Assembly (NCBI GenBank): GCA_963930655.1
Contig: OZ005600.1
Span: forward strand, 4,591,501 to 4,655,500
Direction of reading: 5' to 3'
Source of the DNA: Myrica gale
Lineage: Eukaryota; Streptophyta; Magnoliopsida; Fagales; Myricaceae
Length of the DNA stretch: 64,000 nt
This document shows, in pieces, positions 47,057 through 57,509 of this stretch; within the stretch, counting starts at the first letter, position 1; each line of letters opens with the position of its first letter. The position numbers and the translations under genes are program-made. Below the pieces are notes generated by a model. The model did no database searches. It saw only the letters and a program-made list of their open reading frames with translations, and was not told the origin of the DNA.

Positions 47057-48350
47057 CCTGATGATTTAATTACAGTACAATAAGAAGATGACACGTGTTG
47101 AGCGTCTCTGAATCAGGGCGCACACTTTCCGTCACATGATAAAAACCAAGAGGATGTTCTGTTAGTGTGTATTTTGAGAATTTTTTGTGTTTTCAGAATT
47201 TTAAGTGATATTAACTTTATTGATATGTGTACTGTAGTTATTTGTAGGTGATGTTAAAAAATATGTTCGATTTATGTATTCTCAAGATTCAAAAAATCTT
47301 GAGAATAGAAAATAACATAACAAACTCCAATATTTGATAAATAGACCGATAATTAGAAAGAAAAAAAAAAAGAAATAAAGATAAATATACCGACAACAGC
47401 TTTTGGAACATAGGAAATTATTTTCTTATCTACTAAGAAGATGACACGTGTGAGGAGTCGAGTTAGCTACAGTCCTGGACAGTTAGGTACGAATCTGAAA
47501 GGCTATGGACGTGTTAGCTGGCGTCTCGAGGAGAAAATACTCTAACCGCCGTCCGCTGTTGTGGTTACCGACCATTGTTAAAAGGTCAAAGGTGGAGTCA
47601 AACCTTATCAAGTTACCGATCCCAACCGTTCTGGTTAAGTTCGGGTCAAGCTTGAGCGACCGATGCACCTCACCCAGTGAGCCAATTTCAACCGGGTTTC
47701 GATCCTGTTGAGCCTGGATTCCCGCAAGCAACTGTTAGACGTCGGTCTGGACAATTGAACATACATGTGAGGTCCTAAACGAACTAATGGAGTTCTTGAC
47801 TTCATTTGTGATATTTTATTTTGAGGGCTCAATTGAAAATTGGTTCTCATGATATCTCAGCGACATATGCTAATGCTATCACCCACTTACAGAATCAATT
47901 TATTAAAATATGAAGGGATGGGCACGGAATAACTGCATGTACCTGACCCAAAATGGATACAAAGTTCTTGTATGATTGCGATCCATCAGAGTGAAGGTAG
48001 AGCCAAAAGTGACAGCTCGACGAGAAATGGAATCACGGTTTGACGTGGCACCTCTCTAGCTAGATCAGATGCTCACGACAAGATCTTGTTCATATCTCGA
48101 CCAATCCATTTATTTGACAAGTCCGTAAGTTTCTCTTACCAAACTCCCAAGTCTCCTCTTTGAAAGAGCCATCTCGCTTTGGGATTGCCGTGCTCCTTAA
48201 TTAAGCCTTCGTAATTGTGAACCCTGTAACTTAAAACGCTCTGATTTCTCTGACACTTGTTTCTCAGATTGTAGCTTGCTGTTAATAGTTCTGCTTATGG
48301 GAAACCGATGCTTCCTCGTTTCAATGGTAGAGTACGCTTCGTAAGTACAT
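46117..48350. other. spacer between trio member 3 and PILS2-like gene
   Basis: Contains a (GTT)n run near 46350-46370, an (AT)n run at about 47012-47053 and a perfect 13-bp hairpin TATTCTCAAGATT / AATCTTGAGAATA (47277-47307). The G-box string AAGAAGATGACACGTGT occurs twice (about 47081 and 47434). Sequence at 47171-47262 resembles 61816-61905, so it is a dispersed repeat. No gene. Confidence 0.5.
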
Positions 48351-49679
48351 ATGGGGATGAAATCCGGAGCTGACAATTTTCTGAATGCAATAGTGCCTCT
48401 ATTGAAAATACTGTCTATGACAGTCCTTGGACTAATTCTTGCCCACCGAAAATGGCAAATTGTTCCAAAAGAGACTTTCAAGCAACTTAGCAAGCTTGTT
48501 TTTGCCCTATTCTTGCCCTGCTTGATCTTCACCCACCTCGGTCCTTGCATCAGTCTAAATAGTATCATTCTATGGTGGTTCATCCCTGTAAATGTTGTCC
48601 TCAGTACTGCCATTGGTTGCGTCTTGGGGTTCTTGGTGGCCATAATTTGCAGGCCACCACCGGAATATTTTCGATTTACCATTATCATGACTGCATTTGG
48701 AAACACGGGGAATCTCTCTCTGGCGATCGTTTCATCAGTTTGCCACAGTACTACTAACCCGTTCGGTGAAGAATGTTACGCCTCTGGTGTGGCTTATGTA
48801 TCGTTTTCCCAGTGGGTTGCAGTTATTATGGTTTATACTCTTGTTTATCACATGATGGAACCCCCACTGGAGTATTATGAGATCGTTGAAGAAGGAGAGC
48901 CTGAAATAGAGGAAGTACCAGCTGATCATGATCTCAGTAGGCCACTTCCTGTCGAAGCTGAATGGCCAGGAGTTGAAGATAAAGAAACCGAAGATTGCAA
49001 GACGGCCATTATTGCAAGGCTTTTCTATGGCATCTCCGGTATCTCTCAATCTACTATCCCGGATCTTGGTCCAGTGGAGGAATCTTCAACAAGTCCCACG
49101 TCCATTAGATGCTTGGCAGAGCCTAGGATGATAAGAAAAATCAGAATTGTTGCTGAGAAAACTCCAATTCAACACATTCTTCAGCCACCAACAATTGCTT
49201 CGCTGTTAGCGATACTTATAGGACTGATTCCTACGCTCAAGTCTTTTGTCTTTACTGATGACTCTGTAGTTTCTTTTATCACAGACAGTTTCAATTTTAT
49301 GGCTGAGGCAATGGTGCCTTCAACTCTGCTTGTTCTTGGAGGAATGCTAGCTGAGGGTCCCACTGAATCAAACTTAGGGATTCGAACAACAATTGGCATC
49401 ATTGTGGCAAGGCTTTTACTTCTCCCTTTGTTTGGGATTGGAGTCATTATAATAGCTGATAAGTTGAATTTTTTGGTCTCCGGGGATGCAATGTACCGAT
49501 TCGTGCTTTTGCTACAATACACAACACCAAGTGCCATCTTACTGGGGGCAATCGCAAGCTTGAGGGGTTATGCAGTGAATGAGGCATCGGCACTACTCTT
49601 CTGGCAGCATGTGTTTGCTCTGTTCTCCCTTTCCTTGTATGTAACTCTGTACTTCAACGTGCTAGCTTCTTATATATAA
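48351..49679 (+). CDS. PILS2: PIN-LIKES auxin carrier, PILS2 type
   Basis: Single exon, 442 residues. Two blocks of hydrophobic helices flank a hydrophilic loop of about 95 residues (roughly 170-265), the auxin-carrier fold of PIN and PILS proteins. Motifs: QLSKLVFALFLPCLIF in the N-terminal block, RPPPEYFRFTIIMTAFGNTG, then AYVSFSQWVAVIMVYTLVYH. The loop contains PPLEYYEIVEEGEPEIEEV and VEAEWPGVEDKETEDCKT. The C-terminal block has ILQPPTIASLLAILIGLIP, TTPSAILLGAIASLRGYAV and the ending EASALLFWQHVFALFSLSLY. The long acidic loop places it in the PILS2/PILS6 clade, and whole-length similarity favours PILS2. Family knowledge: PILS proteins sit in the ER membrane and control intracellular auxin accumulation. 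A second Met two codons downstream is an alternative start. Lack of introns is unusual among PILS genes but I recall it for this clade. Confidence 0.93.
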   Translation: MGMKSGADNFLNAIVPLLKILSMTVLGLILAHRKWQIVPKETFKQLSKLVFALFLPCLIFTHLGPCISLNSIILWWFIPVNVVLSTAIGCVLGFLVAIICRPPPEYFRFTIIMTAFGNTGNLSLAIVSSVCHSTTNPFGEECYASGVAYVSFSQWVAVIMVYTLVYHMMEPPLEYYEIVEEGEPEIEEVPADHDLSRPLPVEAEWPGVEDKETEDCKTAIIARLFYGISGISQSTIPDLGPVEESSTSPTSIRCLAEPRMIRKIRIVAEKTPIQHILQPPTIASLLAILIGLIPTLKSFVFTDDSVVSFITDSFNFMAEAMVPSTLLVLGGMLAEGPTESNLGIRTTIGIIVARLLLLPLFGIGVIIIADKLNFLVSGDAMYRFVLLLQYTTPSAILLGAIASLRGYAVNEASALLFWQHVFALFSLSLYVTLYFNVLASYI

Positions 49680-52600
49680 GGTATGTTCTGCCTTCTGAAC
49701 TTTTTCTGATTTCAATTACCATTATTCTCTTTACTAAATGTGGTTAAATTGAAAGGTTGTACTTTTTTTCTTGGCAATCGAATCTTTATATCACAACACC
49801 ACCATTTACAATGTTCACAGGCAAACGTTGTGCTTATTACAATAAGATGCAGTTCTCCAGATGGTTTTGTGGTCTTTTCCATTTAAAAAAGTACGTCTTA
49901 AAGGAAAAGGAACTTCAGAAACAGACCCAACAGGATTCAAAAACACTAAAATGTTATAGTTCTTGATTGTGTCATTTTTCCCTTACCTTGTTTATGTAGT
50001 GATAAAGGCACATCTAGATTTCCTCTGCAATAGATATACTAAACTCTAGGTATATCTTTGCAATGTTACTTCAGGGTGCACTGAATAGAAGGGAAACATT
50101 GATTTGACAATTGCCACATCTATGTAAAACGCTTTTAGTTGAATAGCAATCATGTCAGGAGAAAGTACCCAGAAAAAAAAAAGATCATGTCCGGAGAGAT
50201 GAGATCACCTTATGGTAAGTTTTTCGCTCCGAAATTCTCATTAATTGTTTACCTGTTTTTCTTGTACACGCTTGAGGTGGATTTGGCTTGCAATTCGCAA
50301 TGAGTTTCATCTTGTTTTCTTTTTCTTTTCAGAGAAAGCGCAATATCTCTTCACAATCCCCAATGACCTTACACTCAAATGCTCGCGCAGTTTCACGCTT
50401 GTCCATTAAATGTGCTTGGGTTACGTACGTGCAAGCCTCGCCAAAAACTGGTCGCTTGAGGTGCATTCTCTCAGTATCTCATCTGTGTGAACAACATTTT
50501 CTTCACAAAAAGACTTCCCGTCATTTGCGAGTACAGTACCCAATGGGATATGATTTCACGTGCACGCTAAATAAGCCGTCCCGTCATTTGCGAGTACAGT
50601 ACCCAATGGGATATGATTTCACGTGCACACTAAATAAAGCTGCCCCATTTTGTCTGCAGGAGGTCAATGCCGACACCGGATTTGGGTGTTACACCTGCCC
50701 TAGATCATCTTCTGCAATTCGATCACCTAATTTGGGAGAGAGACAGAGAGTGTTATGGGTCCCATTCGGAATCCACGTCAGCTTGGACATGAGAGTCCTG
50801 TTCGGGCGAGTGTGTCCCGGCGAATAGGAGAGAGGCAAAGAGAGTGAAGTGGATCCCGCCTATTGCTGACCCGAACTGTAGAGGATCTCGTTTCCCGTGG
50901 TAAGTTTGTTTATGAGAGAATATTTCTAAAATTTTTAAAATGTACTGTAAAAAAAATTAAGTGCATAGGTAAAAATTTGAATTTTGAAATATATTTATTT
51001 TGTCCAAAATTTTAGATCATTTAACATAATACACCAAACAGTAAGAACTGGCCAAGATTGTCGTTCTTAGCATATGTACTTTATTTCATAAACTTTCGTG
51101 CAAGGGTAATGATGGGATCTTATATTTTCAGTCTTAATAATTAGGAATTACCAAAGTGAGTGTGACGACCACTAAATTAATCATCTCGTGGCATAGAATT
51201 AGAAGTCACATACTTCAGGTCCTCAGTATATACTCTGCCAAATGGCAATTTTCCTCTTTTGCCCCCTTCCTCTGTAACCTGAGAAAGGAATGTATCATAG
51301 CATGATCTTATGAAATGGGCGAGCTAATTAACCAATGCTGAAATGTGTAAATCACTATTTTTGGAAGTTTTAAATACACCTTTTCCTGAAAAAGAAAGCA
51401 AATATATTGAAATAGGTTTCTGTGATAATCATGTCTGATGCCAATGCAGATCAGTTCATATCAAGGTAGACCCACCTTTCATCATTTCAAGCATTCATTT
51501 TGTGCACCCTCTGAAGATGTCCTAATCTTATAGTGTAATTAAAATTTTAATTCTTGAGCGCTAAAAAGTGAAGGGAGACTTGTTTTTCTACAATGTTTGT
51601 TGTTTCCTCTCCTCCACACATGAAAAATTGACATATCAGTAAACTCGACTGCGTGCCAAAAACGAACAAAAACAAAATAGATGGCCTGTTTTTAAGGTAT
51701 TTTCTTGGGTATAATAATATCCCAAGAAGCAATTTTAAGCCGGCAGATATAATAGTTGGGCCCACTATTCATGCACGCAGATAGTACGATCGAGCTGCAG
51801 CCCCAGATCTTTCGCCTGCTGTCCCCATCCCCATGCATGCTGCCTCCACTCCCCTCGCCTGCGGCTGCGAGGCCCCACTCGCCACTCAGGTGCTAGAATA
51901 AAACCAAGCCGAGATTTTACTCACGAGAATCAAGCAATAAGTCGCGAGTTATTGAGGAACGCGAAAACGGGCGTGGGTGAAAGGAGTCGCCTTTCCCTCC
52001 TCGTCCCACTTTCCCCCCACAGCCCACACAAACGTGTTGCAGAGCGAGAGAGTGTGTCTGTGGGTGTGTGTACGGTGTACCTTGGAATCTTTTGTTTTTT
52101 TTTTTATTTGTTATGAAGTATTGGGTTTTCTTTGTTGGTATGGTTTCCAATTGTTTCCGTTATAAACGAGTACACTCAATCTCTTGCTTCGTTTAAGCAA
52201 ATAGCAGAAGGAAGGAAAAGTTGCTGCTTTCTTCTCTTGCGAAGATCCCATTCCCATTCTTGTAAGCCTCTCTCTCTCTGTCAATCTTTTTCGCACATCA
52301 ATGCAAGCCAGCGGTTTGTGTTTGAAGTTTGTTCTTTTATTCATCGAATTGATCCTTTCACAACCCGTCTCTCCCTCTTTCAATGTCTGCATCTAAAGCT
52401 CTTCGAGTTTGTTTCTGATCTGGGTTTTGCTGCCACCTTGGTCTTTTTTTTTACGCCGATTTCTTTCCGGGTTTATGCAAATTTCAATGTGGTCCACTTT
52501 CTATGGTACTTCTATAGAAGTTGCATTTCTGATTTGGATCTGCTCTCATTTTCGTTTTTCCTTTTCTTGAAAGCTTTGTCGCGTATCCTTCCTGGGCTTT

Positions 52601-53175
52601 CAATCTTTTATTCCCCTCTATTTTGTGTTCTTCGACTTTACATCCCGTAATTTTCGTTCTTGCTTGATGGTCCTACATTAATTTTGATGCAGCTTTGCTC
52701 TTTTGACGGGTGACCACAACTCCTTTATTGGGTTTCTTCTAGTTAAACTTCTGTACTATGCTGTCTACTTGTGTGGGTTATTAGCTGTTTCCGTCCTAAA
52801 CCGTAGACAAAGCATTTGATGAAACCTGTTGAGCGTCAAATGATGGAGAATGTATGTTTAAATGATTTTTCTGATTTATTGTTTTCTCCTAGAGGAATTT
52901 TTTGTGGTTTACTTTCTTCGCCCTTAATGGGTTCCCCCCCCCCCCCCATTGCTTCTTTTCTTACTTTTCATTTATTAAGAGTGGTTCGTTGTAGACTCAT
53001 ATCATGATTTCACTGTAATGTAGGTATTTTCACAGTGCTTTCCTAATTAGTTCCCCACAGGAATGCAGATGGATTTGTTGAACTAAATTATGTACTTTGT
53101 TGAAGGAGAAATAGACTGCATGATGACTTACATTTTAGTTCTTCTTTTAATTCAATTATCTTCGTAACTTGAAGG
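49680..53175. other. spacer and probable 5' UTR/intron of the RING-CH gene
   Basis: After the PILS2 3' UTR, 49.7-51.9 kb has no supported gene. CT-rich sequence around 52000-52260 ends at a plausible donor (TTCTT|GTAAGCC, 52260) and may be the first, non-coding exon of the RING-CH gene; the intron would end shortly before 53176. A poly-C tract lies near 52936-52948. Confidence 0.45.
50516..50637. repeat. 63-bp tandem duplication
   Basis: Two adjacent copies of a 63-bp unit starting TCCCGTCATTTGCGAGTACA (50516-50578 and from 50579), nearly identical. Each carries TTTCACGTGCAC with a CACGTG core. The length is a multiple of three, so an ORF across it (50288-50827) stays open and shows the repeat twice, but there is no other sign that it is coding. 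Confidence 0.9.
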
Positions 53176-56100
53176 ATGGGGGATCATTTTGTATTGCTGG
53201 TGGATCGGTTACTCACTGAATCTACTCTTGAAGCTGCTATTCAGAGCAAAAACTGGTCGCAGCAAGCCTCACCCTCTGCGAGCGAAGATTGTTTGAATTC
53301 TTCCTATAGGATGGATGTCAATACTAGTTCATCTCCAAGTAAATACGTACAATGTAGGATCTGCCATGATGAGGATGAAGAATCAAACATGGAGACACCC
53401 TGTTCTTGCTGTGGTAGCTTGAAGGTCAGTTAGTAGCTACCTTACTTCGGCAACTGCTTATTTACTTGGAAATTCGAAACTGGGCTAGAGGATGTTAAAT
53501 GTTATACCCTTGATGATACGTTTGGTGCTTTGCCAAATAAAATTTGCCAGAAAATAAAAGACCTAAAGATTCTGAGTAATAAACTCTAGTGCGAGTTTGT
53601 CATATTTTCCTGCGAACTGTGGATTTTGTACGAATGACAGCAGTGCTTATCTACAAATATTTCCAACTTCTACAATCATTTAGCAGGATCATATCTGATC
53701 GCATGCTCCATGTAGTGGATTACTATCCCTGTTTCAGAACTTCCACAAGTGTAGTGAAATGGTTAGGTGCCTTTCCCTTTTGAGTTCAAAGATTTTAGTG
53801 ATAGAAACTGGAAGGTAGACCAGTATTTATTTTATTCTGCATCATTCCTCTCATATGTAACATTTCAGCTGTAAAAGTAAAATAACTCGAGATGCTGAGT
53901 TTCAAGTTCTAGAGGATAGGCTATATCATGGATTTTGTTTGGTTGTTCATTTGTCATTGAATGCTGGATATCTTTGTTGCATTTTCGTACATGGAGATAT
54001 GCCCTCCTCTTAACTCTTCCAAGGAGCGGACATTGCCTGCTTCTTAAATGAAAGAATCTGTATTTCCAAGAAAATTCGATAGTCAGCTGGTGTTGTGCTC
54101 CCCGAGTAGCAGACACAGCTTGCTTCTTAAATGAATGAATCTATATTCTGAAGAAAAGTGGATAGTCAGCTGGTTTCGTGGTCTTCCCTAAATTCGCAGG
54201 CTGAACTATAGTAACTATGACTACAAATATTTTTTCACTGGCTCTAAATTTATAGATGACAATATTTTAGGTGATTGGGTGTGCAATTAATTATCAAGCA
54301 ACTAGACTCACTGCAGAGCTAATTGAGCTGTCTTTCTTTGGACAAAGATATCTTGTTGTAACCATTGAGCATTAGTAAGTTTGTTTAAGTTTGAGAATCG
54401 GCAAGCAAGGAGACCTTGAATTTGGACTTCTAATAATGGAGCGATATCTTGGATTATTGTATAGATAGCTATATGAAGCTATCTTCAGCATTGATATACA
54501 ATGGAGATAGTAATCACAATATATTTCCTTATTCTTCCTTTTCTGACATCTTGCGTTCCCACCAATTCAAGATGGCTCCCATGATGAGTATATTCCCTTT
54601 TAAATGTTGCAGTATGCTCACCGCAAATGCGTTCAAAGGTGGTGCAACGAGAAGGGTGACACTACCTGTGAGATTTGTCGCCAGGTCTGCCATGTTTTAA
54701 ATGCTCGTTTCTGATTATAAATCTTTGAACTTTTTTCTGTTAATCATATCAAACCAGCAAAAATGGCCACCAGCTCTTTTCTGCTTGAACTTCTCTGAAA
54801 CTGCAGCAATTTAAGCCGGGTTATAAAGCACCTCCTCCACTGTTTCACTATGGGGGTATTCCGATAAACTTCAGGTATAGTTCACCTGGATGCATAGAAC
54901 TTTGAGCTGATATTTCAGTTTTGGTAGGCGATGGAACTTGGTTGTTTTTGCTTCAACTCAGTGAAAAGTTTTGTGATATTTGTCTGAGCAGAAATTGGGA
55001 GATATCTGGAAGGGAACTGCACGGCCCTGAATTTATGCCCATGGTTGCTACTGATGGTGAATTTCTAGACACCGAGTTTGATGAATATTCAGTTCCAACT
55101 TCAAGAAGCCTGATATGCTGCCGTGTTGTTGCTATAATTGTAATCTCTCTGTCTCTCTCTGTCTCCCCCCCTTCTCCTACTTTAGAAATAGATACAGGAT
55201 TTTGCCATCTGGAAGATGTTTAATTGCTTTGTCACAGGCGTGATGAAAATTTCCAATGCCGTGCAGATGTATGGGTTGGTTCTCTTAGTTGCGACAAAAT
55301 ATAGATATAGAGATACATTGCATCCGGTTGATAGTCAGTTACCACTTTGAGGTGAAAGTGATTAAATACATTAAACCTTTTTGGCCTACAACATCAGCCT
55401 GATAAATAAAGAGTCGTTTCATATGTATGGTTCATCCATGCCCTTATTGCCTAAGCTGATGGATATAGGTTATGGTGCCTCTGTCTTTCTATTCTGTACT
55501 GAGGTGATTCATTGATAAGTCAGATAATTTCCATTCAACTAAATTCTGTTCCTGGTTTTTTTTATACTTCTTATGTGTTATCAAATTGGAGTGTCTTGTG
55601 AATCCTAGTTTCAATTTTACCCTCAGAAGGACTATATGCTTCTAAATTCTGATAATACCTTGTGATTTGATTCTTGTTTTATGTTATGACATAAAAGGCT
55701 TTGACGGAATACTCATTGCTTTCTATTTTTGTATATTATGAATACATTTTTAGACAGTCTTACTAGATCTTACCATTCTTACAATCAGGTTGTTTTATTT
55801 GTCTTTTATTTTCAGTTTATGCTTCTTCTGGTTTTACGTCATACTCTGCCAATCATAATCAGGGGAGCTGGAGAATACTCGTTGACATTACTCACGGTAT
55901 GGCTGGCTAAGACTGTTGTTACTTGGGTGAAAGAAGATTCTTTTTTTTTTCCTACGCGGGTGAAAGAAGATTCAATGGCTTAATAATGCGGAGAAATTTC
56001 TAAAATTCTCTTTGCATTGCAGCTACTGATGTTGAGGACCATTGGGATTCTTTTGCCAATCTATATCATGGTTAGAGCATTCACTGCTATCCAGCGTCGA

Positions 56101-56586
56101 CGACACCATCAGGTTAGTGATGTACCTAATTTTCCTAATGCTTCTACGACATCTGGTTACCTTTTTTCCTGACAATGAGCTGCAAAAATTCACGTTCACC
56201 ATTTTAATAGTATTTTTATGTGCTATCTTCCACCACTTCGATGGATTTGTTGAAATCACCATCCTGCCAACTATAAAAGCTTAATTTTTAACAAGGAATT
56301 ACTTTATAGAAGTCTTTTTCAAATACCCTATTGAAGTCTTTCAAAGCTGGTGAAGCCCGTTAGCTGGTTCTCATCTGCTGTACCGCACTATTTATCGTTC
56401 ATTACAAGTGCTCGAGACATTGTCAGCAAGCACTTTGTTGATATATTTATGCCTACAAAAAAAGGGTACTGCGACTAATTCTGTGTGTTTTCTCTTACTT
56501 GCCAGGATTCTCACCTCTCCCTCGCAACATCAGATGAGGCCAACAACTTGCCACAGAATCAATCACGTTTTATTCATGTTCTGTAG
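53176..56586 (+). CDS. RING-CH (MARCH-type) membrane E3 ubiquitin ligase
   Basis: Seven coding exons: 53176-53424, 54613-54684, 54807-54874, 54992-55139, 55816-55896, 56023-56112, 56506-56586; all joins keep frame (262 residues). The RING-CH domain has the C4HC3 order: [19 protein letters not shown], then [11 protein letters not shown] with the His, and CEICRQ. The usual plant continuation [11 protein letters not shown] follows. Two hydrophobic segments near the C-terminus ([19 protein letters not shown] and [20 protein letters not shown]) give a membrane hairpin, so the RING would face the cytosol. Family knowledge: such ligases ubiquitinate membrane proteins at ER or endomembranes. The C-terminal tail is short and polar. 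Intron 1 contains an 83-bp-period duplication. Confidence 0.94.
54038..54180. repeat. imperfect tandem duplication in RING-CH intron 1
   Basis: TGCTTCTTAAATGAAAGAAT...GATAGTCAGCTGG (from 54038) is repeated with a few changes from 54121, a period of 83 bp. It lies between coding exons 1 and 2. Confidence 0.8.
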
Positions 56587-57509
56587 CTGTTGCAGCTACC
56601 TACCGTAAATGAAGAAATCCAAAAGTTCTCGGATGTTCAGAGGATCGCATGGGAGGGAAATCAACATTCAGCGTTTCAGTTTTAGAAGCCACTGTGTGAA
56701 GCAAGTTGTGGCTGATATACTACTGGTTATGGTCGGTGCAATACTACTTTGCCTGCAAGAAACCTTCAGCAAAGTGCATCTGTAATGCTATATGAGATAT
56801 ATGTATAGGAGTACGGTGAAAGGGGAAGTCGTCTGTACACATGAATGACGCTTGAGAAAATGGGAAGCCAAAATTTAAGGTGAATATTAATGTTCGATAT
56901 AAAAAAAATTGTAAATCCAAGATTTTCATGACCTGGCCGTCATGGACAAAGATGCATGCAAACAAGTCTGATCCAATCACGATTATATGCATTTTCGGCA
57001 TTTTCATGGAGCAACGAAAACTATCCAGCGGATGGAAAAATTAAAAATAGTAGAACTACCCGGCATTCTGCACCACACGGATGGAGCCGCGGTGAAGATG
57101 CAAATCAATACCGGTGTCTCGAGAATCCTTTACTTATGGTGGAATCCATGAACAAGCTCTAAAGAAAAGGAAAGCGTGCAAATTGTTGAAAAGAAAAGGC
57201 ACGAGTGATGGAAAAAAAAAAACGTTCATTTCAACAGAGAATACAACGCAACAAGCAAACGTATGGAAGAAAATCGAAGATAACAAGACCAACATAGGTA
57301 AGACAGCACTTTTTTGACATCGAACCAGATCGAAGATAACAAAAACAGTACGGGTACAGGATAGACATTCGTAGTAGTCTACAATACTCTCTAGAATTAG
57401 ATAACAGCGACCGCATGACAAGGACCAGAAGACAACCACTTATTGAAAATACCAGGCAAAGAAACAGGACACCTGCAAGCAAAAAGGTTGCCTGTGTTAT
57501 CCGAGCAAA
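56587..57509. other. 3' flanks of convergent RING-CH and eIF5 genes
   Basis: The two genes converge here. The stretch holds the RING-CH 3' UTR on one side and the eIF5 3' UTR on the other. No ORF with a recognisable domain. Confidence 0.5.

Noticed and set aside
52132..52650. Open frame of 172 codons upstream of the RING-CH gene
   Set aside because: Phe/Ser-rich composition from CT-rich leader and intron sequence; a donor at 52260 interrupts it and no domain is seen.
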